Virus record (IMG/VR): IMGVR_UViG_3300034061_000804
Span: 1-22,562 of that record
Origin: a virus
Direction: 5' to 3' (one strand)
Length of the DNA stretch: 22,562 nucleotides
A program made the translations under genes and the position numbers. Below, one piece after another: positions 12,203 to 19,707 of the stretch. Under the pieces are notes generated by a model. That model made no database searches. It had not been told where the DNA came from and was given only the letters and a program-made list of their open reading frames with translations. Each line of letters opens with the position of its first letter. The first letter of the stretch is position 1.

Positions 12203-14428
12203 ATGACAAAAAGCTATTTAAGAAAACTCAGTTCACTGGGTTACTCCATCATCCCTGTAGATGAAAACAAAAGACCAATTGGAGCATGGAAAAAATACCA
12301 AACAGAAGCAAGATCACCTGATGAGGTAGAGCAATTAGATTCACCACTATACGGACTAGTCACAGGAGTGAACGATCTGGAGGTGATAGATGTAGATCTC
12401 AAGGTACTTATTGGACTCCAGGAGCAGAAAGCCTGGTGGAAAGAATACATCTCATTCATTGAGGACAATATCGAGGACTTTGCTGACAAGGTAGTGATAG
12501 CGAAAACAAAGAACGCAGGCTTTCATATCCTCTACAAATGCAAGAATGTTGGTACCAATACCAAGATAGCAACTCCAGAAGGATCCTCAGAGGCTATCAT
12601 TGAGTCAAGAGGTACCGGAGGGATGGTAGTTATCTACGAAAATTTCCTCACAGATAAACAATACCATGACATCAAGTACATCACAAATGAGGAGAGAGAT
12701 ATCATTTGGGCGATTTCCCGCACTTTTAATCACATTGAGGAGCAAACTATAGACGAGCCAAAGAAAAGCGATTACAAGGCTTCTAATGAGACGGACATCA
12801 CTCCATGGGCTGAATACAATGATAGACATACAGCTCTTGATCTGATATCTGATGACTTTACAATAGTCAGAAACACATCAACCAGGTACATCATCAAGCG
12901 CAATGGAGCCACATCACCACATTCGGGATATGTCTATAAGGATTCTGGATGCATGTATCTGTTTACTACGGGTACCATCTATCCCAATGAGAAGCTGATC
13001 AGCCCTTTCATGATCTATGCCTACAAGTATCACCTGGGAAATACTACAGAGGCAGCTCGTGATTTGTATCAGCAAGGATACGGATCCAGGAAAGCTCCCA
13101 AGGTAGAGATCAAGGCAGAGGTTCCTGAGATCATCGATAGGATTCAGTTCCCATTAGACATCTTCCCAGAGGACCTACAGAAATACATTGTACATTCAGC
13201 CAATACTTTGGGACTATCTACGGACTACATGGGATCCGCATTCATTTGGCTAACATCTGTCATCATTGGGAATGCTTTGAAGATAGAGGTTAAGCCAGGA
13301 TGGCAGGAGACAGCTACTGTATGGATTGCAATAGTTGGAAAGCCTGGCATCGGAAAGACTCCATCTATCAATCAGATGATCTATCCACTACGTGAGGCCA
13401 ATGTCAAGGAGCAAAAGGAATACGTGAAGCAATATGCCAAGTGGAAAGAATACGAAGCACTCGATAAGAAAGAGAAGCAATATGCTGAAGAGATTGATAA
13501 ACCTGTGAGCAAGCAGTTCCTGGTAGGTGATATCACTCTTGAGGCCCTTGTTGATCTACATGAGCAGAATCCGAATGCTATTGGTGTATTCAAGGATGAG
13601 CTTGCTGGATGGTTTAAGGACATGAATAAGTATCGCCAGGGATCAGATCTCGAATTCTGGCTTTCATCCTGGTCAGGTACCAGCATTTCACTCAACAGAA
13701 AGACATCTAAGAGTGCATTCGTTGATAAGCCATTCATCCCTGTTCTTGGTGGTATCCAACCTTCGGTATTTGAGGAATTTACTACAGGCCACAACAAGGA
13801 GAATGGATTTGTTGATAGGATTCTGATAAGCTATCCAGAGCTGTCAGTTAATCACTACAACAATGAGCATATGGATGAGGATGTCATCGAGTGGTACCGG
13901 GCCTTTGTAATGAACTTTCGAGATGTAATCAACAAGAAGCTGCTCAAGTTCAATGAGAGGGCAGAGATTGAAAGCATCGTGGCCAAGTTCAACAACAAGG
14001 CCAAGTCCGAATGGATCCGAATACATGACAAGATCACGGACATCCAAAACTCAGAGGATGAAAATGAGTACATGAAGAGTATGCTTCCAAAACAAAAGAG
14101 CTACATTCCAAGGTTCGCACTGATCTTAAATACCATATGGAGCATCGTTGAGGATGATTACCAGGTAGCAACCATCCAGGTGGACAGCATTAAACGAGCT
14201 GAAAGACTGTCTGAGTATTTCATTAACATGAGTAAGCTCGTCAAGATGGATGTCAAGGAAAAGAATAACCTTCGGGTATTGGCTAAGACTACTGGATCAC
14301 TCTCAGAATTTGAGCAGTTCAGAGCAATGTACAAGGCGAATCCGAATCTGAATCGGACAACGGCATCAGAGATCCTAGAGGTGAGCAAGAGAATTATTTA
14401 CAAATGGATTAAAAAAATTGACGAATGA
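12203..14428 (+). CDS. Replicative primase-polymerase / DUF3987 helicase-like protein
   Basis: 741 residues. The N-terminal 200 fit a PrimPol (AEP) domain: catalytic acids in VIDVD (61-65), GFHILYK (106-112, His108) and ESRGTGG (134-140). A linker follows, then a DUF3987-type ATPase region from about 315: IAIVGKPGIGKTPS carries the Walker A (GKPGIGKT, 379-386), GVFKDELAGW (461-470) is the probable Walker B, and WLSSWSG-x4-NRKT follows. The C-terminus (about 715-740) has a short helix-turn-helix (TTASEILEVSKRIIYKWIK). It should prime and unwind the phage DNA. A TTG at 12182 is in frame, but it lies in the -7 promoter box, so ATG 12203 is the start. Confidence 0.85.
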   Translation: MTKSYLRKLSSLGYSIIPVDENKRPIGAWKKYQTEARSPDEVEQLDSPLYGLVTGVNDLEVIDVDLKVLIGLQEQKAWWKEYISFIEDNIEDFADKVVIAKTKNAGFHILYKCKNVGTNTKIATPEGSSEAIIESRGTGGMVVIYENFLTDKQYHDIKYITNEERDIIWAISRTFNHIEEQTIDEPKKSDYKASNETDITPWAEYNDRHTALDLISDDFTIVRNTSTRYIIKRNGATSPHSGYVYKDSGCMYLFTTGTIYPNEKLISPFMIYAYKYHLGNTTEAARDLYQQGYGSRKAPKVEIKAEVPEIIDRIQFPLDIFPEDLQKYIVHSANTLGLSTDYMGSAFIWLTSVIIGNALKIEVKPGWQETATVWIAIVGKPGIGKTPSINQMIYPLREANVKEQKEYVKQYAKWKEYEALDKKEKQYAEEIDKPVSKQFLVGDITLEALVDLHEQNPNAIGVFKDELAGWFKDMNKYRQGSDLEFWLSSWSGTSISLNRKTSKSAFVDKPFIPVLGGIQPSVFEEFTTGHNKENGFVDRILISYPELSVNHYNNEHMDEDVIEWYRAFVMNFRDVINKKLLKFNERAEIESIVAKFNNKAKSEWIRIHDKITDIQNSEDENEYMKSMLPKQKSYIPRFALILNTIWSIVEDDYQVATIQVDSIKRAERLSEYFINMSKLVKMDVKEKNNLRVLAKTTGSLSEFEQFRAMYKANPNLNRTTASEILEVSKRIIYKWIKKIDE

Positions 14429-14637
14429 AACAGACAGCAGTAGAATGGTTAATTGAGCAATGGCCAATATTAGAATCACAGATACCAGAAAGAATTTTAG
14501 AACAAGCCAAAGAAATGGAGAAAAATGATACTGATAATAAAGCAATTCATTTTGCTGAATGGTTAACTAATAAACATACAAGTACATTAATAACTTTATA
14601 TGAGCGTTTTGAAGAAGAATACTACAAAAACGAGTAA
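14425..14637 (+). CDS. Small hypothetical phage protein
   Basis: 70 residues, acidic and helical: MKQTAVEWLIEQWPILESQIPERILEQAKEMEKND, ending YERFEEEYYKNE. MKQTAVEWL-EQ and -QAKEMEK are familiar from short proteins of Bacteroidota phages, but no function is known. Start overlaps the primase stop (ATGA). From here to 14992 the DNA is AT-richer than the flanks. Confidence 0.6.
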   Translation: MKQTAVEWLIEQWPILESQIPERILEQAKEMEKNDTDNKAIHFAEWLTNKHTSTLITLYERFEEEYYKNE

Positions 14638-14638
14638 C

Positions 14639-14992
14639 ATGAAATCAGGACTATACATAGTAAAATGCTATTGGAAAAATACAAGAACAAATGAAATTTT
14701 GCCTATGTTAAAATATGGGTATACATCAAATATTGAAACAAGAATGTTTCACTACACTAAAAATGGATCTACCTATAAATTACTGAGTTTTTTTCCGTGT
14801 AAAGATTATTTGAAAGAAAGAGAAAACTATGTGCAGTTAGAAGGCCCTGATTGTGTAACAGACCAATTTCGATGCAATAGATCAGAATATATAGAATTTC
14901 AAACTGGATATTTTAAACAGATGTATAATGCTTTTAAACATGCTTCAGAGTTATACATCTACAAGTTCGAAAACAATTTAATTTTTAAATAA
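14639..14992 (+). CDS. GIY-YIG-like protein (T5orf172/MUG113 type)
   Basis: 117 residues from ATG 14639. GLYIVKC (4-10) and KYGYTSNIETRMFHY (25-39) correspond to the GIY and YIG strands with the conserved Arg35 of the GIY-YIG nuclease fold in the variant found in T5orf172 and MUG113 proteins; the following FPCKDYLKERENYVQ fits the catalytic Glu helix. Free-standing phage proteins of this type are often homing endonucleases, though some are only DNA-binding. The DNA is clearly AT-rich relative to the primase and recombination genes, as expected for an acquired gene. An in-frame ATG at 14600 lies in the previous gene and is less likely. Confidence 0.55.
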   Translation: MKSGLYIVKCYWKNTRTNEILPMLKYGYTSNIETRMFHYTKNGSTYKLLSFFPCKDYLKERENYVQLEGPDCVTDQFRCNRSEYIEFQTGYFKQMYNAFKHASELYIYKFENNLIFK

Positions 14993-14993
14993 C

Positions 14994-15185
14994 ATGAAAA
15001 CACTATCTGCAATAATGTTCGTAGCATACAGCATACTGCTGTACATGCTACTGAGCAAGGAGGAAACAAAGCAAGTAATCACTCCAGAGAAAGAAGCATT
15101 CACATATGTGAACATCGAGGAGGATACAACGCTGAACAATAATCAAAAAGCATATTACGATTACCTTTATGAACACACAAAATAA
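14994..15185 (+). CDS. Small one-TM membrane protein (63 aa)
   Basis: 63 residues: one hydrophobic segment near the N-terminus (SAIMFVAYSILLYMLLS, about 5-21), then a charged, Glu/Thr-rich tail ending YYDYLYEHTK. Start one base after the previous stop. No family is recognised. It overlaps the next gene by 17 bases. Confidence 0.55.
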   Translation: MKTLSAIMFVAYSILLYMLLSKEETKQVITPEKEAFTYVNIEEDTTLNNNQKAYYDYLYEHTK

Positions 15186-15639
15186 GAAGAGAATCAGAGC
15201 AATGGAGATGGAATATCTTAAAGAGAAGCATCCCATCATCCCAGAACATATGCTCGCACTATCCTCGTGGAGTGAGAAAACAGCAAACGGACTGACAAGG
15301 ATGGTTACATCGTTCCTGGCATTCTCAGGACATCAAGCAGAGCGCATCAATACTATGGGTACTTTCCGAGGACCAAAGAAATACACTAACCTTGATGGAG
15401 TCACCAGATCAGTGGGCAAAGGAACCTATACCAAAACAACAGGCACCAAAGGATCCGCAGACATTTCAGCTACCATCAACGGCAGATCAGTTAAAATCGA
15501 GATCAAAATCGGAGGTGACAGACAGTCTGAAGATCAGAAACGATACCAGGAATCTATTGAGAAAGCTGGAGGAGTTTACAAGATTGTTAAAAACTTTGAT
15601 GAATTCATTGAGTGGTACGATTCCTTTGTATTAAAATAA
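15169..15639 (+). CDS. PD-(D/E)XK nuclease (VRR-NUC / resolvase-like)
   Basis: 156 residues. The catalytic core is at the C-terminal half: GSADISATI (Asp98), KIEIKIGGDRQS (Glu111 and Lys113), then EDQKRYQESIEKAGGVYKIVKNFDEFIEWY. This is the D-(x)n-ExK pattern with the downstream Gln/Arg helix of VRR-NUC-type nucleases, which cut branched DNA or resolve recombination intermediates. It precedes the Erf and exonuclease genes. Residues 1-60 form a separate helical region. ATG 15202 is a possible alternative start. Confidence 0.75.
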   Translation: MNTQNKKRIRAMEMEYLKEKHPIIPEHMLALSSWSEKTANGLTRMVTSFLAFSGHQAERINTMGTFRGPKKYTNLDGVTRSVGKGTYTKTTGTKGSADISATINGRSVKIEIKIGGDRQSEDQKRYQESIEKAGGVYKIVKNFDEFIEWYDSFVLK

Positions 15640-15652
15640 TTAGTTACATTTG
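15625..15652 (+). promoter_or_regulatory. Promoter of the recombination operon
   Basis: TTTG (15625-15628), a 16-base spacer, and TACATTTG (15645-15652), a full match to TAnnTTTG. The Erf ATG follows 22 bases after the -7 box, behind AAAACACAAA. The -33 element lies inside the end of the nuclease gene. Confidence 0.7.
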
Positions 15653-15674
15653 TACAAACTAAAACACAAATAAA

Positions 15675-16214
15675 ATGGCAACAAGAAAAACACAAGAAGA
15701 GGAGATTTCATCTCCAGCATCTCTGTACATGAAGCTATGGAGAGCAAAGCGTGAGATCGGTAAGGTCCACAAGAACGCAAAGAATCCACATTTCAAACAG
15801 AACTACGCTGATCTCAATGCTGTCCTGGATGCATGTGAGGGTATTCTCCTGGAGAATGGGCTGATGATCCTACAACCAATCAAGGAGGATGTAGTCATCA
15901 CTCAGATAGTGGATGTTGATTCTGGTGATTGTATCGAGTCATTCATCAGACTCCCACAGCTACAGAATCCACAGCAGCTCGGATCTGCGATATCTTACTA
16001 CAGACGTTATACATTGATCTCCATGCTCACATTGGCAGCAACAGATGATGATGGAGCCGAAGCTGGTAAAGCTATTCCGAAACAGATTGAGAAGCCTGGA
16101 CTCGATGCTGAAAGATTTGCAGGAGCATTGAAGAGCATTGCTGAAGGCAAGTACACGGCAGAGCAACTAAAAAAGAACTATTCACTAACACTTGAGCAAC
16201 TATCTGAGCTATGA
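15675..16214 (+). CDS. erf: Erf-family ssDNA annealing protein
   Basis: 179 residues. The hallmark is GSAISYYRRYTLISMLTLAATDDDG (residues 103-127), the conserved YxRRY...L...DDDG motif of Erf recombinases, preceded by the FKQNYADLNAVLDACEGILLENGL segment (40-63) common to the family. Erf binds single-stranded DNA and anneals homologous strands, and with the exonuclease two genes downstream it would form a Red-like recombination pair. The C-terminal 50 residues are a helical tail. The start is fixed by the promoter and the A-rich leader. Stop overlaps the next start (ATGA). Confidence 0.88.
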   Translation: MATRKTQEEEISSPASLYMKLWRAKREIGKVHKNAKNPHFKQNYADLNAVLDACEGILLENGLMILQPIKEDVVITQIVDVDSGDCIESFIRLPQLQNPQQLGSAISYYRRYTLISMLTLAATDDDGAEAGKAIPKQIEKPGLDAERFAGALKSIAEGKYTAEQLKKNYSLTLEQLSEL

Positions 16215-16366
16215 AAAAAATACTCACATACCTATTGATCTGCCTGATATTGGCAGCAATCGGAGGAATCTTCTATCTTATTCATTCATATCTTGGATCA
16301 TGGCCGGTGGCTGTTATCATCCTGATGTCAATGGCATTTCTAATCCTTAAAAATATCGAGTCATGA
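16211..16366 (+). CDS. 51-aa two-TM membrane protein (copy 2)
   Basis: 51 residues with two hydrophobic segments (about 5-24 and 32-46) separated by a short polar turn. Length, topology and several residues (G-x2-YL, then a Gly, then ILMS) match the protein at 10785-10940, so it appears to be a second copy. It is coupled by ATGA overlaps to the Erf gene before and the exonuclease gene after. Function unknown. Confidence 0.65.
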   Translation: MKKILTYLLICLILAAIGGIFYLIHSYLGSWPVAVIILMSMAFLILKNIES

Positions 16367-16995
16367 AATGGAGACCTTCAAGCATTGGCAAGCTGATGAC
16401 CAACGCAAGATCAAAGAATGAGGTACTTTCTGAGACTGCAAAAACATATATCAAGAGCCAGGCTAAACAGCATTTTTATGGCTACAATCTTGAGCTGAAC
16501 AACAAGTACATCAACAAGGGAATCCTCCAGGAACATGATTCAATTGATCTTATCAATGCAGTTCGATTCACGGACTACTCAAAGCATATTGGTAGGGTTG
16601 AGAGTGAGCTGATGTCAGGTGAATGTGATATTCTCCTGGATGACATGATAATCGATGTGAAAACATCGTGGTCCCTGGAGACTTTTCCAGCAACCAGAGA
16701 GGATGCTAATGACAGAGATTATGAATGGCAAGGAAGAGCTTACATGCATCTCTATGATCGTGATGTATTTGAGGTGATCCATTGCATGGTATCAACAGAT
16801 CCGAAGGATGAGTTTAATCTACTCACTCCATGGGATAACCTATCCGTTCACCGGGTAGATCATATTGATCCTGCAAAGCGTATCACTGTATGCAGATACG
16901 AGAGAGACCTTGATCTGGAGCTTGACATGCTGACTAAGCTCAGATATGCTTCAGAGTTCTATGCTCAAGTGATGAATGAATTAGTAAACAAATAA
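16363..16995 (+). CDS. Recombination exonuclease, PD-(D/E)XK (YqaJ/lambda-exonuclease-like)
   Basis: 210 residues. SELMSGECDILLDDMIIDVKTSWSLETFP (81-109) carries the active-site acids Asp89 and Asp98 and Lys100 in D-x8-DVK form; YEWQGRAYMHLYD (120-132) supplies the following Gln helix, typical of YqaJ/lambda-exonuclease-like enzymes. Such 5'-3' exonucleases resect double-stranded ends to make single-stranded DNA for the annealing protein encoded just upstream. The N-terminal MKWRPSSIGKLM is the usual opening of this family (S-x-GK-M). Separated from Erf only by the small membrane protein. Confidence 0.8.
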   Translation: MKWRPSSIGKLMTNARSKNEVLSETAKTYIKSQAKQHFYGYNLELNNKYINKGILQEHDSIDLINAVRFTDYSKHIGRVESELMSGECDILLDDMIIDVKTSWSLETFPATREDANDRDYEWQGRAYMHLYDRDVFEVIHCMVSTDPKDEFNLLTPWDNLSVHRVDHIDPAKRITVCRYERDLDLELDMLTKLRYASEFYAQVMNELVNK

Positions 16996-17011
16996 ATAAA
17001 ACACAAGCAAA

Positions 17012-17191
17012 ATGACAACAGAAAGAGAAATAGCATCAAGATTGGCAGCAGCTATGCTACAATCAGATAGATTCAAGGACATGGATGAAATGATGATCCT
17101 GGATAGGGCCTTGATATTGGCAAGAATGCTCATCTTGAAAACAGATGATATTGCTGTAGAGTCAAATCATTTCCCTGAGAAAGTAGTATGA
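17012..17191 (+). CDS. Small hypothetical protein (59 aa)
   Basis: 59 residues, almost entirely helical: MTTEREIASRLAAAMLQSDRF, MDEMMILDRALILARMLIL, ending in a short polar tail. It has the A-rich leader AAAACACAAGCA before its ATG, as at the three promoter-linked starts, although no -7 box is visible here. Its stop overlaps the next start (ATGA). No family is recognised. Confidence 0.6.
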   Translation: MTTEREIASRLAAAMLQSDRFKDMDEMMILDRALILARMLILKTDDIAVESNHFPEKVV

Positions 17192-17379
17192 CAATTCAGA
17201 AATACAAATACGATCCTCAAAATAACCAATATTATTGGCAGATTTCATTCGTACAATTTTCTTCTGTATCTTTGACGATAGAGGAGTATCATGAAGCAGC
17301 TCATAAATTGGATAAAATCATGGAGGAAATTGAAGCCAGGAGAATGGCTTTGGATAGTAATAATCAACACAACAAATAA
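17188..17379 (+). CDS. Small hypothetical protein (63 aa)
   Basis: 63 residues: a Tyr/Gln-rich strand part (KYKYDPQNNQYYWQISFVQF) and a helix with EEYHEAAHKLDKIMEEIEARRM. It lies between the 59-residue protein and the SSB-like gene and directly abuts the latter. No family is recognised. Confidence 0.5.
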   Translation: MTIQKYKYDPQNNQYYWQISFVQFSSVSLTIEEYHEAAHKLDKIMEEIEARRMALDSNNQHNK

Positions 17380-17643
17380 ATGGAAACAAAAGTAAACAGC
17401 GGATCAATCTTCAAGAATGACAAGAAGACTGCCGAAAATCAGCCAGACTACAGAGGAAAGATCAATGTAGATGGTAAGGAATGGGAGATATCACTATGGG
17501 TAAAGGAAGGACAGAAAGCTGGAAAGTATTTCAGCGCAGCCATCAAGGAGCCATGGGTGAAGCCTGATGAGGTTCAAGCTCCAGCAAAGCCTGTGCAAAC
17601 TAATCTAATGAACGAAACTGATGACGATGGACTTCCGTTCTGA
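17380..17643 (+). CDS. SSB-like ssDNA-binding protein with acidic C-terminal tip
   Basis: 87 residues. GSIFKNDKKTAENQPDYRGKINVDGKEWEISLWVKEGQKAGKYFSAAIK (8-55) has the strand pattern of a small OB-like phage protein (DUF736-like style), followed by a Pro/Ala linker and the terminal DDDGLPF. Bacterial SSBs end in an acidic tip of the form DDDIPF, which recruits replication and repair enzymes; the same kind of end here supports an SSB role. At 87 residues it is about half the length of E. coli SSB. It sits with the recombination genes. The role is inferred from the tip and context. Confidence 0.6.
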   Translation: METKVNSGSIFKNDKKTAENQPDYRGKINVDGKEWEISLWVKEGQKAGKYFSAAIKEPWVKPDEVQAPAKPVQTNLMNETDDDGLPF

Positions 17644-17830
17644 TAGATCATTGAGTGACACGTTGAGGGATGAGCTTAATGCTCGTCTCTCAGCTCGTTA
17701 CAAGCTCAAGAACTTCGCTAATGATACAGGTCTCAAGTACTATTCACTATGGAGATTCATGAATCATAAGCCTGTGACCAACCAACTACTCGATGAACTG
17801 TATGCTGTTCTGGCACAGACAAGCCTATGA
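17621..17830 (+). CDS. Small helix-turn-helix protein
   Basis: 69 residues. LKNFANDTGLKYYSLWRFMNHKPVTNQLLDELYAVL has the look of a Cro/XRE-type helix-turn-helix (recognition helix around KYYSLWRFMNH). It overlaps the end of the SSB-like gene by 23 bases and the sigma-like gene by 38. It is a candidate regulator in the early-to-late switch, but the helix-turn-helix is weak and no family is certain. Confidence 0.5.
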   Translation: MTMDFRSDRSLSDTLRDELNARLSARYKLKNFANDTGLKYYSLWRFMNHKPVTNQLLDELYAVLAQTSL

Positions 17831-18305
17831 GATCGCTCACAAGATCACCGGAGGCCATCCACTACACGAGGACCTGGTCTCACATACCTATCTTATACTC
17901 TCAAAGCACAATATCCCATCTGCCGATCTTCCGCGAACCTTCGCTAGGTTCGCATGGAATCAGTGGAAATGGCCAGAGAGTGAATTCAACAAGCTATTCA
18001 AAGCAGATGCCAGAGTACTATCATATGACATCGACATTGAATTTAGAGAGAAGGATGAGGAGGATCTATCCGAGTACAAGCAGATCCTGGAGGAGCATCT
18101 GGATAAATCTCCTGAGAATGATCAGGAGCTGTTTCTCAATACGATAGTCAAGATGCATCTATGTGGGATGACCTTCCGTGATATCAAGTCAGAGACAGGA
18201 CTATCACTCAGAGTAATACATTCAGCAATCAAACAATTCAAATATGATTTACATTCTTTTTATTCTGTCGAGCATAGGGATAGCCCGTGCGATGCAGACC
18301 TTTAG
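17793..18305 (+). CDS. Sigma-factor-like transcription protein
   Basis: 170 residues. Residues 10-60 (YEIAHKITGGHPLHEDLVSHTYLILSKH...FARFAWNQW) resemble sigma-70 region 2, with the 'HEDLVSHTYLIL' core-binding helix. An acidic linker follows, and residues 112-152 (FLNTIVKMHLCGMTFRDIKSETGLSLRVIHSAIKQFKYDL) resemble region 4 with a helix-turn-helix. It is short for a cellular sigma factor but fits a phage-encoded one. It may direct host RNA polymerase to late promoters such as TTACATATT at 1896 and 21972 (inference). Start ATG 17793 or 17802; both overlap the previous gene. Confidence 0.6.
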   Translation: MNCMLFWHRQAYEIAHKITGGHPLHEDLVSHTYLILSKHNIPSADLPRTFARFAWNQWKWPESEFNKLFKADARVLSYDIDIEFREKDEEDLSEYKQILEEHLDKSPENDQELFLNTIVKMHLCGMTFRDIKSETGLSLRVIHSAIKQFKYDLHSFYSVEHRDSPCDADL

Positions 18306-18456
18306 CATGCCAGATATCAAGCCATTCAACTGTCAATCATGCATGTCATTTTGGGGATGCGTGGCACTGATAGGATTCTATGACTGGCATATGATTCCAC
18401 TAGCATTCATCAGTTACTTACTTTCAGACTTAATACTGGTATGGGAACAAAAATAA
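18244..18456 (+). CDS. Small membrane protein with CQSC motif (70 aa)
   Basis: 70 residues with hydrophobic segments at about 1-16, 35-48 and 51-66 and the motif CQSCMSFW (30-37), a CxxC followed by FW at the membrane edge. Similar short C-x2-C-x2-FW membrane proteins are found in Bacteroidota phages and prophages (DUF1360-like style), without known function. It overlaps the sigma-like gene by 62 bases and the next gene by 16. Confidence 0.6.
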   Translation: MIYILFILSSIGIARAMQTFSMPDIKPFNCQSCMSFWGCVALIGFYDWHMIPLAFISYLLSDLILVWEQK

Positions 18457-18641
18457 AGCAGCTCTGGAAGAAGATATTCAAGAAGCGAGACATCCGAGAG
18501 ATGACAGAGCAAGATATCAAGATGGCCATGATCGGAGCCATTGTCCTACAGGAGCTTCATGACGATAGAGGACTACGCAGAAAGCTCAGAGGCACACAGC
18601 TGGAGCAGAAACTAAAATACATAATACGCAATGATTTCTAA
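18441..18641 (+). CDS. Small basic hypothetical protein (66 aa)
   Basis: 66 residues: Lys-rich start (MGTKIKQLWKKIFKKRD), then a helix EQDIKMAMIGAIVLQELHDDRGLRRKLRG and QLEQKLKYIIRNDF. It is helical and basic, possibly nucleic-acid or membrane-surface binding. It overlaps genes on both sides by 11-16 bases. No family is recognised. Confidence 0.5.
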   Translation: MGTKIKQLWKKIFKKRDIREMTEQDIKMAMIGAIVLQELHDDRGLRRKLRGTQLEQKLKYIIRNDF

Positions 18642-18984
18642 TGAATTAAAAACACAGGTACAGAGGTTCCAGAGAACGAGATCCTTTGCCCTCAATGAGA
18701 ACCTAAAGGAGGAGCTGGCAGACTGGTTCCGACTTACAAGGCAGGCAACTCTCAATGTGAGATGCGGTACATGCCTACGCAATGCTATGAATGATCTGGC
18801 AAAGTCTATCCAGGAGGAATCAAACAAGGAGATCAAACCAGCAAAGATTCAGTTCATCGGTGTCAAGCAGTACAACTATGACTCCATGAGCTACAACGAG
18901 CTGAAGCGTGAGGCCAAGAAGAAAGGAATCAAGATGGAGCAGGCACCAACAAAGCAGGAACTACTCGAAGCACTCAAAAAATGA
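18631..18984 (+). CDS. Hypothetical protein with SAP/HeH-like C-terminus
   Basis: 117 residues. The N-terminal part is helical and basic, with RCGTCLRNAMNDLAKSI (44-60) containing a Cys pair. The last 35 residues, YDSMSYNELKREAKKKGIKMEQAPTKQELLEALKK, have the SAP/HeH/LEM pattern (M-x2-ELK-x-AK-x-GI...TK-ELL-LK), a small DNA-binding helix-extended-helix motif. It could be a DNA-binding protein of unknown role. Its stop overlaps the start of the first glycosyltransferase (ATGA), making it part of the same operon. Confidence 0.55.
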   Translation: MISNELKTQVQRFQRTRSFALNENLKEELADWFRLTRQATLNVRCGTCLRNAMNDLAKSIQEESNKEIKPAKIQFIGVKQYNYDSMSYNELKREAKKKGIKMEQAPTKQELLEALKK

Positions 18985-19703
18985 TAGTAGCACCCATTCC
19001 AATATACGGCAGGCTTCCCCTAGTGAAGCTCACAATCCAAAGGCTACAGGACCAAGGAGCGCATGTCATCGGTATAGGCCATGAGAAGGAAGCTAAGGAT
19101 CTGGTCCTATCGATGGGAGCTGAGTGGGTAGAACACAGCAATGATCCTCTTGGTGCCAAGTGGAATGCCGGATTCAAGGCTGCAAGGAAACACAATCCAA
19201 GCGGTGTGATATTCATGGGATCATCTGACTGGTGTTCCGATAACTACATCGAGACATGTGAGCTGCTCCTTGATGAATACGATCTACTCGGAAAGCTCGG
19301 ATGTCACTTCATCGATGTGGCTAATGATATCAGACTCGTCAACTGGAATGGATACGGAACAGGACCAAGATCATATGAGCCGATAGGTATCGGAAGAGTG
19401 CTATCAGATAGATTCCTAAACAAACTCAACTGGCAGCCATTCGATCAAAGACTGTCATCAGGACTCGATTGGTCTATGTGGCTGAAGGCTATACATGCCG
19501 ATGCTGCTGTAGGTATCCTGGAAGATCCTGATCTAATCCTGATGTCAATATCCACAAGCGCATGGAATAACAAGCACAAATTCAATGATCATTGGACAGG
19601 CTCCCTCAAGAGTGATCGTATCACAGACTTATCAACAATCTACAAAACATTCCCACAAATTACAGAGCTACATGAAACAATGCTGGATATCACAAAGCCT
19701 TGA
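18981..19703 (+). CDS. GT-A-type glycosyltransferase
   Basis: 240 residues. The N-terminal half has the nucleotide-sugar-binding layout of GT-A (family 2-like) enzymes: MIVAPIPIYGRLPLVKLTIQRL (strand and helix 1), GAEWVEHSNDPLGAKWNAGFKAA (46-68), and IFMGSSDWCSDNYIE (77-91), where the Asp83 in SSDW is the probable DxD-type acid. LSSGLDWSMWLKAIH (around 158-172) fits the acceptor-side acid region. It transfers a sugar from an activated donor. Compact size and absence of membrane segments point to a cytoplasmic enzyme. First gene of a three-gene sugar cassette. Donor and acceptor unknown. Confidence 0.75.
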   Translation: MIVAPIPIYGRLPLVKLTIQRLQDQGAHVIGIGHEKEAKDLVLSMGAEWVEHSNDPLGAKWNAGFKAARKHNPSGVIFMGSSDWCSDNYIETCELLLDEYDLLGKLGCHFIDVANDIRLVNWNGYGTGPRSYEPIGIGRVLSDRFLNKLNWQPFDQRLSSGLDWSMWLKAIHADAAVGILEDPDLILMSISTSAWNNKHKFNDHWTGSLKSDRITDLSTIYKTFPQITELHETMLDITKP

Positions 19704-19707
19704 GGGA

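Noticed and set aside
12720-12730. A further GCACTTTTAAT copy inside the primase gene
   Set aside because: It falls in coding sequence (Arg-Thr-Phe-Asn codons) away from the other copies and may be chance, so it was not counted as an origin repeat.
13381-13797. 138-codon minus-strand ORF in the primase/helicase gene
   Set aside because: Antisense shadow rich in Ser and Leu, covering the ATPase motifs of the real gene.
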